A stretch of DNA of 64,000 nucleotides, from NCBI GenBank assembly GCA_020284085.1, contig JACEVL010000018.1, forward strand, positions 2,594,001 through 2,658,000. The letters are read 5' to 3'. Below are positions 60,401-64,000 of the stretch, in pieces. Each line of letters starts with the position of its first letter. The stretch's first letter is position 1. A program made the position numbers and the translations under genes. This stretch comes from Aporrectodea caliginosa. Taxonomy: Eukaryota; Annelida; Clitellata; Crassiclitellata; Lumbricidae. Below the pieces are notes generated by a model, which made no database searches, was not told where the DNA came from, and was given only the letters and a program-made list of their open reading frames with translations.

Positions 60401-62239
60401 CATCCTGCGCCATAGTCAGTTTAAGATCCTGACCCTTATGCACAGTTGTGTTGTGGGCTCTGCTCCATCACACCTTAGGGACTTCTGAATTTCAGTCTCC
60501 TCGATCCCAGGTCATGGCATACTTTGGTCAGCTGCCCATGGACTCTTGGTACGCCACAGCTCAGTCTAAAGGCGTTGCCTATGCTGAGTCCACCAGTTGG
60601 AATCGCCTTTCTCGATATTCAGTTTAAGATCCTGACCCTTATGATCAGGAACAAACTGAGGAGGGCGAACATTTACTATCGGGGACGCACAATTTAGGCC
60701 TAAAGATAGGCATAGTGTTTATGTCGTGGGTTCGGCACTGCGCTGTTATTGGTTGACCTTAAATAAGACAGGCTATTTATCCCAAGAGGAGTGTTCAATA
60801 TGACGTGTTATAAAGTAAGTAAGTAAGTATAGCCTTTAATACCCCATTAACAAACGCACAATGGGACACCAAAATAGAATGTAACATAAGCATAACACGT
60901 AGAAGTAAAAGTAATGTATAGTAATAATATTAAATATTCAAGCACTTTAGGCATCGTTTAGGGTCGTAATCGTAAACTCGGAACTTCTACAGCGCCCACA
61001 AAAGCGAAGTCGCGGGAACCAGCTTAATCACAGGCGCTCAATAAAAACAAAATCGATAGGCAGAGGTCAAAATCCAGAGAGTCAGGCAGGGTCGTGAGGG
61101 TCGGTTATGGTCAGGGTCATGGTTAGTGTCGTCATTAAAAAACCTGGCAAGCAACCTCCCGTTGCATTGGGGGCATACAGTAGGGTAACATCACTGGCGC
61201 GAAGAGCAGTAGGAAGCGGGATCGCTTCCCGCAACCCTCCCAAAGGTCCACTCAGCCTATCATTCGCGAGATGGCGCATTGGTGAAATGAGCAGTAGGAC
61301 GTGATGGGCGCCTTGCATGGCTGCTGCATACAGTTAAATTCGACTTCTGTAATAACTTGTGATCATACGTTCATACTGAATTGTAATCATCCTGCGTACT
61401 TAATTGTCACTTTGAATTAATAAAGAATATAATTATTATTATATTAGTTGAGCAATTGCGTAGCGGGCGTTATTCGAGTCCTCTGTATATTAATAGGCTG
61501 ACGTTGGGCGTTATTGTTTCTACCACGTTTTGCCCGCTTCCCATAGCTTTCCACGTGCTCTGCGACCGATTTGACGGAATTGCGACTGTATTTACCGCCA
61601 GGTGTTGATAGTTCCCAAGCATATTCGGGATATCCCGATATGCTGAAAACTCATCTAAACTATACTCCACGTTCCAATTAAACCGCCCAATCACGGCGCA
61701 CCAGGCTCGTTCGCTCCGGCCGATGGCAGCATAGGCCTAAATATACGTTATACTACCCTAAACTGTGCGTCCCCGATAGTAAATGTTCGCCCTGAGGAGC
61801 TGGAACTGCAGCAGTTCCAGCTCCTCAGTTTGTTCCTTCCACAGTTTCGCAAGCGTCTTTAGTCGGTATAATTCGAGAGTACTTTCACTGGTTCGGGAGC
61901 ATCGCTGATGAGCTTTTTCTTGAAGTGGCGCTTTGTAAATGTTACATTACAATCACAACCAATCGAAAAGGGCAGATTTAGGAAACACTGACTAAGAACA
62001 TCAAACACGAAAACGCGTTAGCACACATCCGCCATGTTGGATGACCATGTCGAACAACGACAAAATGCCGGCACAAATCAAATCAAGCACATAATTTTTT
62101 ACCAAAGCGCTGAACAAAACCACAACCCATTTTCAAATATAACTGTCGATGCTGGTGTGCATTTTACCTGCTTAGCCCTTGCCAGGGCGTCCGCAAAAGC
62201 GGGGTTTGCCACGCCAGATCCACCATTCTTTGCCTCCAT
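36309..62239 (-). CDS. FUBP: FUBP/KHSRP-family KH-domain protein, 18 exons, 706 aa
   Basis: This encodes a single-stranded nucleic-acid-binding regulator of the FUBP1/KHSRP family, which acts in the nucleus on far-upstream elements and on AU-rich RNA and splicing. Exon order on the minus strand runs from 62239 to 36309, with 17 GT-AG introns and closing phases. Residues 1-40 form the conserved helix ([14 protein letters not shown]), and 42-64 hold KRPFDGSS...DAKK, the family's nuclear signal position. KH1 is at about 126-192, KH2 at 205-275, KH3 at 310-378 and KH4 at 418-487, each with a GKGG loop. Residues 280-303 are a Gly-rich linker, and 490-706 a Pro/Gln/Gly tail with [13 protein letters not shown] and [13 protein letters not shown]. 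Length matches vertebrate relatives. Its similarity to FUBP1 and KHSRP suggests the unduplicated invertebrate orthologue. The ATG is preceded in frame by TAG at 6 nt. Confidence 0.96.
37164..37361 (-). CDS. FUBP: FUBP-like exon 17 (first AW..YY motif)
   Basis: [20 protein letters not shown] then a Gln-rich stretch and [26 protein letters not shown] is shared with vertebrate KHSRP. Donor GTAAGT. Confidence 0.95.
37465..37725. repeat. degenerate (GACA)n/(CAGA)n tract in intron 16
   Basis: Interspersed ACAGACAGATAG repeats with diverged spacers over about 260 bp. Confidence 0.7.
37781..37983 (-). CDS. FUBP: FUBP-like exon 16 (Pro/Gln tail)
   Basis: [20 protein letters not shown], then [20 protein letters not shown] and DP. 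Pro, Gln and aromatic residues dominate, typical of the transactivation/low-complexity tail. Donor GTAAGT. Confidence 0.94.
38150..38385. repeat. AT-rich tandem repeat in intron 15
   Basis: Alternating blocks GGATAAAATAACAGTA and CAAACAATGGCTAAATTAAC repeat about four to five times with a period near 50 bp. Copies differ by small indels. Confidence 0.75.
38998..39116 (-). CDS. FUBP: FUBP-like exon 15 (Pro/Gly tail)
   Basis: [20 protein letters not shown] and a [18 protein letters not shown] continuation. It is a collagen-like low-complexity tail matching the family's Pro/Gly region. Donor GTAAGT. Confidence 0.93.
39415..39662. repeat. ~30-38-bp minisatellite in intron 14
   Basis: About seven copies of CATATGCTATGACTGCTATG followed by TGAAATCC, with unit lengths between about 30 and 38 bp. 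Confidence 0.8.
39955..40190 (+). mobile_element. tRNA-derived SINE, family E, copy 1 (intron 14)
   Basis: The head is TGGTTTAGAGCGCTTGCC and GGGTTCAAGCC (A- and B-box-like). It is followed by GACAGTTACTGAGTAAGGAT and the central block ACAAGTCCTTCACTCACAAC, which is shared with family A. The 3' end has GTGGTGCTAAATAACTATAT. Confidence 0.75.
40200..40345 (-). pseudogene. non-LTR C-terminal fragment (intron 14)
   Basis: The minus frame reads [20 protein letters not shown] and [19 protein letters not shown], then stop. It matches the same C-terminal block in the insertion at 41132. An (AAT/AAC)n run at 40336-40450 borders it. Confidence 0.8.
40578..40735 (-). CDS. FUBP: FUBP-like exon 14 (KH4)
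   Basis: [40 protein letters not shown] and [13 protein letters not shown] complete KH4. Donor GTAAGA. Confidence 0.96.
40792..41592. mobile_element. hAT-type element with nested retro-insertion, 801 bp
   Basis: The ends are TAGGGCTGCGGAAGTTAAC and GTTAACAGCCCTA, with the exact 8-bp duplication CTCATAAC at 40784-40791 and 41593-41600. It is dominated by ATTAATCGTTAA words. Without it intron 13 would be only about 121 bp. It carries a retrotransposon fragment (41132-41500) flanked by a 34-bp target duplication. Confidence 0.9.
41132..41500 (+). mobile_element. 5'-truncated non-LTR retrotransposon insertion, 369 bp
   Basis: The open frame 41163-41477 reads [20 protein letters not shown], then [40 protein letters not shown] and [11 protein letters not shown], then stop: the RT C-terminal block of the type seen at 32443. 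It ends with ACAAGAAGAA. A perfect 34-bp direct repeat, 41098-41131 and 41501-41534, flanks it, as target-primed reverse transcription would make. The frame is intact, so the copy is fairly recent. Confidence 0.88.
41666..41840 (-). CDS. FUBP: FUBP-like exon 13 (Gly linker, start of KH4)
   Basis: [20 protein letters not shown], then [20 protein letters not shown] and [16 protein letters not shown] is the most conserved KH4 signature of the family. Donor G/GTCGGA. Confidence 0.96.
42760..42966 (-). CDS. FUBP: FUBP-like exon 12 (KH3)
   Basis: The whole KH3 is in one exon: [40 protein letters not shown] and [13 protein letters not shown]. The loop is GKGG, where vertebrate FUBP1 has GRNG. Donor TTG/GTGCGT. 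Confidence 0.96.
43179..43320. mobile_element. hAT-type MITE, 142 bp (intron 11)
   Basis: The ends CAGGGTGAGAATTG and CAATTCCCATACTG are inverted matches, with the exact 8-bp duplication ATTGTAGT at 43171-43178 and 43321-43328. The interior has GGGGGTAGGGGTTCAACCCCC, a further small inverted pair. Confidence 0.92.
43675..43790 (+). mobile_element. SINE family E, copy 2, truncated (intron 11)
   Basis: AACTGGTTAGAGTGCTTGGC, GGGTTTGAGCC, GAGACGGTTACTGTGTAGGA and ACCTTGAGCAAGTCCTTCAG align with the head and central block of 39955. It lacks the 3' end and runs close to exon 11. Confidence 0.65.
43860..43949 (-). CDS. FUBP: FUBP-like exon 11 (Gly-rich linker)
   Basis: GGFG followed by a run of about 13 Gly, then [12 protein letters not shown]. 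The Gly run is coded by GGT then GGC then GGA blocks, a likely triplet-expansion site. The linker sits between KH2 and KH3 as in vertebrate FUBPs, where a Gly-rich segment is also found. Confidence 0.94.
44340..44470 (+). mobile_element. short retroelement 3' end (intron 10)
   Basis: TGTAAGTGGTGCTATATAAA followed by an (ATACA)n tail at 44439-44457. Similar GGTGCTATATAA ends occur at 44919 and 58137. Only the 3' tip is visible. Confidence 0.45.
44696..44743 (-). CDS. FUBP: FUBP-like exon 10 (KH2 last helix)
   Basis: [16 protein letters not shown], 48 nt, phase 0. Joined directly to exon 9 it gives a KH helix with no gap, which argues that the 26-nt candidate exon in between is normally skipped or used only as a splice relay. 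Confidence 0.94.
44994..45019 (-). other. candidate 26-nt microexon or zero-length splice relay (intron 9)
   Basis: The minus strand reads CTTTGCAG/GTGAGGGT then 26 nt later TTAAG/GTAACA. CAG/GTGAGG is both an acceptor and a donor, the structure of a recursive splice site. Used as a 26-nt exon it would shift frame and hit TGA five codons into exon 10. Without it KH2 is seamless. Confidence 0.4.
45682..45780 (-). CDS. FUBP: FUBP-like exon 9 (KH2 body)
   Basis: [20 protein letters not shown] then [13 protein letters not shown], aligning with the VKMVMIQDGP...KPLRITGDP region of vertebrate KH2. Phase 0 at both ends. Confidence 0.95.
46239..46386 (-). CDS. FUBP: FUBP-like exon 8 (KH1 end, start of KH2)
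   Basis: [20 protein letters not shown], then [20 protein letters not shown] and MIRQLQ. It covers the last helix of KH1 and the GKGG loop of KH2. Donor GTCGGT. Confidence 0.95.
46438..46747. mobile_element. older hAT-type element, 310 bp (intron 7)
   Basis: The ends are CAGTGTTCCCAACC and GGTTGCCAACCACTG. Flanking 8-mers ATCTAGAG and AGCTACAG agree at 6 of 8 positions, consistent with an old insertion. CAGTGGTTCCCAACC ends are typical of hAT elements. No coding remains. Confidence 0.7.
47087..47144 (-). CDS. FUBP: FUBP-like exon 7 (KH1 third strand)
   Basis: [19 protein letters not shown], matching the DSGGLPER...LTGTPES block of vertebrate KH1. Donor GTACGT, phase 2. Confidence 0.95.
47546..47832 (+). 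mobile_element. SINE family C, full copy (intron 6)
   Basis: The head is GAATGGTAACACGTTGACAC, with a B box GGGTTCGATACCCG. The body has GTAGTGGCGACTGTAAACTT and the 3' block AGTAGGACAGAAGGGCGCCT then CATACAGTTAAATTC and an (ATT)n tail. It ends about 150 bp from exon 6. Confidence 0.85.
47979..48050 (-). CDS. FUBP: FUBP-like exon 6 (KH1 GKGG loop)
   Basis: [20 protein letters not shown] then FAP, the GXXG loop and second helix/strand of KH1. Acceptor TGTTCTAG, donor GTAAGT. Confidence 0.95.
48235..54760 (-). repeat. ~0.35-0.5-kb tandem repeat array filling intron 5
   Basis: ACTACGGCTGCTCA or a close variant starts at about 48271, 48708, 49106, 49527, 50007, 50354, 50844, 51262, 51786, 52202, 52696, 53705, 54112 and 54526. 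Longer units (~480-500 bp) keep a segment with CAACTCAATCAACACCATAT; shorter units (~400-420 bp) lack it. Copies are roughly 85-95% identical. A mariner-like element (53080-53667) sits in one copy. Diverged echoes (GGCTCAGAATAGCGTATA) occur at 55212 and 58911. A ~45-residue minus-strand frame is kept in most copies. Confidence 0.93.
53080..53667. mobile_element. Tc1/mariner-like MITE, 588 bp (intron 5)
   Basis: The ends CACCGTGGTTCAATAAAAAG and CTTTTCATTGAACCACCGTG are part of ~33-bp inverted repeats with two or three mismatches (both continue into TAAGCCAAACTTT). It is flanked by TA on each side (53078-53079 and 53668-53669). A stop-free plus frame from about 53094 to 53396 lacks an ATG near its start and shows no transposase motif. 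Confidence 0.9.
54800..55017. other. intronic DNA, nothing recognised
   Basis: AT-rich intron 5 sequence between the array and a retroelement end. No feature is seen. Confidence 0.3.
55018..55150 (-). mobile_element. CR1/L2-type 3' end fragment (intron 5)
   Basis: ATTGTATTG, AAACATTTATAAAGCACCTC and CAAAGGCGTTCCCAGTGCCA match the fragment at 10560. Confidence 0.55.
55151..56130. other. intron 5 distal part
   Basis: No gene or repeat is recognised apart from a diverged echo of the array at 55205-55280. Confidence 0.35.
56135..56316 (-). CDS. FUBP: FUBP-like exon 5 (N-box to start of KH1)
   Basis: Encodes [20 protein letters not shown], a Gly/Ala segment, then [11 protein letters not shown], the first strand and helix of KH1. 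I chose donor T/GTAGGT because it joins exon 6 to give [11 protein letters not shown]. The alternative GT two bases upstream breaks the frame. Confidence 0.92.
56541..56770 (+). mobile_element. tRNA-derived SINE, family A, copy 4 (intron 4)
   Basis: A box TGGTGTAGGGG, a B box (one extra G in GTGGGGTTCGAATCC), the central block GGGCAAGTCCTTCACTCGCA, and a (CATA)n tail. ACATTTCAC occurs on both sides (56528-56536 and 56767-56775), a likely target duplication. It is inserted antisense to the gene. Confidence 0.92.
57280..57319 (-). CDS. FUBP: FUBP-like exon 4 (residues 64-76)
   Basis: A 40-nt exon: [13 protein letters not shown] with a split R. Acceptor TTTTTAG, donor GTTAGT. It is supported by phase closure with exons 3 and 5 and not by strong family similarity. 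Confidence 0.85.
57400..58250. other. intron 3, with a short retroelement tail
   Basis: Contains a small tandem duplication AAGATCAGGTCATCCAC (57626) and, at 58095-58178, GTGTGCACTGCGATAGGCAC with TATATAAATTG and an (ATACA)n tail, a retroelement 3' tip. Nothing else is recognised. Confidence 0.4.
58251..58292 (-). CDS. FUBP: FUBP-like exon 3 (residues 50-63)
   Basis: A 42-nt exon: [21 protein letters not shown]-like sequence follows the KRP block in vertebrate FUBP1, so order is conserved. Acceptor CTTTCAG, donor GTATGT. Confidence 0.93.
59055..59130 (-). CDS. FUBP: FUBP-like exon 2 (residues 25-49)
   Basis: Acceptor TTTTGCAG, then [20 protein letters not shown] and FDGSS; donor GTATGA, phase 1. 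It completes the AxRAKQIAAKI helix and opens the KRP nuclear-signal segment. Confidence 0.94.
59566..59959. mobile_element. hAT-type element, 394 bp (intron 1)
   Basis: The ends CAGAGATGGGTACGA and GTTACCCATCTCTG are inverted matches, with the exact 8-bp duplication CTTAGAAT at 59558-59565 and 59960-59967. The right half is dense in CTAATCGATTAG words, resembling the style of the element at 40792. Confidence 0.92.
60230..60640 (+). pseudogene. CR1/L2-type RT C-terminal relic (intron 1)
   Basis: Plus-strand frames give [16 protein letters not shown], then [17 protein letters not shown] with PSHLRDF, a decayed LHWLPV...I.FKILTL block, and STSWNRLS further on. Several stops are present. It lies antisense to the KH gene. 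Confidence 0.65.
60955..61080 (-). mobile_element. retroelement 3' end fragment
   Basis: GTAATCGTAAACTCGGAACT, GCGGGAACCAGCTTAATCAC and AGGCGCTCAATAAAAAC resemble 12095-12170 and 29345-29400. A 3' terminus type shared by several copies in this window. Confidence 0.5.
61255..61446 (+). mobile_element. SINE family C 3' part, copy 3 (intron 1)
   Basis: GAGCAGTAGGACGTGATGGG, CGCCTTGCATGGCTGCTGCA, CATACAGTTAAATTCGACTT, TTGTCACTTTGAATTAATAA and an (ATT)n tail match copies at 11336 and 47546. Confidence 0.8.
61792..61828. repeat. 37-bp near-perfect palindrome
   Basis: CTGAGGAGCTGGAACTGC, one central A, then GCAGTTCCAGCTCCTCAG. Both arms match exactly over 18 bp. It forms the outer part of the right inverted arm described above. 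Confidence 0.92.
62028..62039 (-). promoter_or_regulatory. YY1-like CAACATGGCGGA site in intron 1
   Basis: This second near-perfect YY1/TISU match lies about 130 bp into intron 1. Its ATG opens only MADVC before a stop. Downstream YY1 sites near transcription starts are common. An alternative short first exon is less likely. Confidence 0.4.
62168..62239 (-). CDS. FUBP: FUBP-like exon 1 (residues 1-24)
   Basis: Encodes [20 protein letters not shown] then RAKQ, the start of the N-terminal helix. The donor reads CAG/GTAAAAT, phase 0. In-frame TAG two codons before the ATG excludes a longer protein in the same exon. Purine at -3 and G at +4 give a good start context. Confidence 0.95.
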
Positions 62240-62243
62240 CTTC
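62232..62243 (-). promoter_or_regulatory. TISU/YY1-like start-codon element
   Basis: GAAGATGGAGGC around the ATG matches the TISU consensus SAASATGGCGGC at 11 of 12 positions. TISU elements work as both a YY1 site and an efficient initiator for very short 5' UTRs. With the palindromic motif 26-35 nt upstream, a 5' UTR of only a few tens of nucleotides is plausible. Confidence 0.6.
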
Positions 62244-62264
62244 TACAATTTCGAAAGGCCAAGA

Positions 62265-62274
62265 TCTCGCGAGA
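62265..62274. promoter_or_regulatory. TCTCGCGAGA promoter motif
   Basis: This exact 10-bp palindrome is a known core element of TATA-less, often bidirectional housekeeping promoters in animals. It lies 26 nt upstream of the FUBP-like ATG on the minus strand. No TATA box is visible. Confidence 0.7.
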
Positions 62275-62394
62275 AAACGAGCAAGAGTGAATAATGGTAC
62301 GCCAGAACAGACACTTTTGTTCTCTGAACTATGACTATTGATTTGACGATAAATTTATGCTACACGTTTAAGCGCGAGGGAATCGTTTACATTT

Positions 62395-62935
62395 TACAAC
62401 GAACATTTTAATAAATTAAAGATAGTTATACACAAATCATTCTGGATTTCGCGTTTACCTTGGCTGATTGTTGAAAATCCGATAATGAAACTTTATATAG
62501 GAAGCCAGAGATCACTATTGCAGCTGGTAGGCTATGGTGAAAAGTTCACTGTGGACTTTGATCAGATTTTGTAGAGATCTGTACGAAAATACGATACTTA
62601 GGGCCTACCATATGTCCCGCGTAAACTTAGGCTCAACTTGCCATGTTAATATGAGGTCGATTCTTGGGAAGAAAAATCCCTGAATTATAATAACTAACCA
62701 TCGATCATAACTTAAATGACTTTCACGAGAAATGTCGAAATTTCAAGTGTAGGCCTACGGGAGTCGCTTTTAAAACGAAACAATTTAATAAATTGAAGAA
62801 AGTTATACACGAATCAGGCAGAATTTCTTTTTCATCTTGACTGATTGCCGAAAAATCTCAGAATGAAAATTAGGCCTACCATAATTAAGAAGCCTGCAAT
62901 CGCCATGCAACTGGTAGGGCCTAGGCCTATGAACA
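62395..62935. repeat. diverged direct duplication upstream of the KH gene
   Basis: A block of ~130-140 bp at 62405-62535 (AATAAATTAAAGATAGTTAT, ACACAAATCATTCTGGATTT, GGCTGATTGTTGAAAATCCG) recurs at 62785-62925 (AATAAATTGAAGAAAGTTAT and following). The offset is about 380 bp and identity about 70%. No gene is seen in it. Confidence 0.7.
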
Positions 62936-63689
62936 AACGTCACACCACTGTCTTGTTGAATTGCTGGTAGGCCTTCACTGACAACCACTCCATCAGATCG
63001 TGGTCTTGTCAGGTCTGGAGCACAGTGAAAACATTTTCAGTAAGAGGCGCCATATAAATGTGTACGTATAAATACTATAGCGATATGCTTCGTCACTAGG
63101 CCTACGTGATCAAATCGAAAGTTTATCAGCTTCTGTGATGAAGTAGGCGTATACGTACTGCGTGCGAGCTGCTTTCGGATGCAGAAGAGGAGGCGGTCCT
63201 GCGATTCGAGGACAACGCAGAAACTAGAATAATATTGCTGGGAAACATATCTAAAGAAGAGTTGTCTTTAGCCTACGAGTGTGACTCTCACATAGGCTAC
63301 AGTACCGCAATTCATACTCCTTTATCGGAAACTAGTTGTAAAGGCTCCTAATATTTTAGTTAAATTTTCCCCCAAACCATTGTAAGCCTACATAGGCTAC
63401 GTAACTTAATTAAGTAGCATAGGCCTATATGTGAAAGTCCATGACAATTAAGGTATAGAGTCACCCGGTGATCAGCCTCCTTTAACTTTAATAACTTCTT
63501 GATAAATATTCTGCTCATATATATAGTTAAGCCTTGTTTCTCTAATCTAATGTAATCCAATCTAATAACTTCTATAGCGCCGTAATAATAATAATGCGCA
63601 ACGTAACAGTGGTTCACCAATGTTTGTCTGCAATCCAGTCAATTCCAGGAACGGGAAGTCAGTCCAACGAGACATAGAAACAAACAGAG

Positions 63690-63912
<223 letters not shown>

Positions 63913-64000
63913 AGACATGCAAATAGACAGCGACAGAGAGACACGGACTGCCAACAGGATTTAATTATCGGTTCTGATGCCCCAGCCTCTCAAGGCCATC

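Larger units (their letters stand above)
60648..61836. mobile_element. element bounded by ~50-bp inverted arms (intron 1)
   Basis: The left arm (60648-60696) and right arm (61759-61836) are inverted copies containing TTTACTATCGGGGACGCACA or its complement. The right arm has an extra 29-bp block that creates a 37-bp palindrome (61792-61828). The interior holds retroelement and SINE pieces. Exact ends and target duplication were not found, so it may be a fold-back element or a rearrangement. Confidence 0.6.

Noticed and set aside
62034..62294. 86-codon plus-strand frame over the KH-gene start
   Set aside because: It is antisense to exon 1 and its promoter, with no domain and no splice partners.

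Overview
The window is nuclear DNA from an intron-rich animal. It is AT-rich, with no operons and no bacterial signals. It holds one intact protein-coding gene, with GT-AG introns, in a repeat-rich landscape. An invertebrate deuterostome (for example an echinoderm or hemichordate) is my best guess, from the single vertebrate-like 18-exon FUBP/KHSRP gene, the CR1/L2-type retroelements and the tRNA-derived SINEs. This is inference, not proof.

The gene lies on the minus strand between 62239 (ATG) and 36309 (end of TAG). I assembled it exon by exon. All 17 introns are GT-AG, every splice phase closes, and the 2,121-nt coding sequence gives 706 codons plus stop. The protein is a far-upstream-element-binding protein (FUBP1/KHSRP family): an N-terminal helix, a nuclear localisation-like KRP...KK stretch, four KH domains each with a GKGG loop, a Gly-rich linker between KH2 and KH3, and a Pro/Gln/Gly-rich tail with two aromatic AW-x-x-YY motifs. 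Its start carries a palindromic TCTCGCGAGA promoter motif and a TISU/YY1-like ATG context. The largest intron (8.1 kb) holds about 14 copies of a 0.35-0.5 kb tandem repeat; most copies keep the same short reading frame on the gene's own strand.

Layout from the left: 1-1440, a 23-bp minisatellite with 368-bp higher-order structure. 1441-16500, mixed intergenic DNA with tandem repeats, an inverted repeat, several short hAT-type transposons, SINEs and three or four decayed CR1/L2 non-LTR elements. 16505-26310, an ~89-bp dimeric satellite split by at least six nested insertions, including a decayed hAT-like transposon that itself carries a younger hAT, and a Ty3/Gypsy gag-protease remnant with a fold-back duplication. 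26311-34300, intergenic DNA with hAT elements, a perfect hairpin, a MULE transposase relic and a small MITE. 34300-36300, the probable 3' UTR and downstream flank of the KH gene. 36309-62239, the KH gene. 62280-64000, upstream DNA with a diverged duplication and a GA microsatellite.

The main theme is DNA transposition. At least twelve elements have matching CAG- or TAG-type inverted ends and exact 8-bp target duplications, the signature of hAT elements. The palindrome TAGGCCTA is strongly over-represented in the intergenic DNA but nearly absent from most of the KH gene body.
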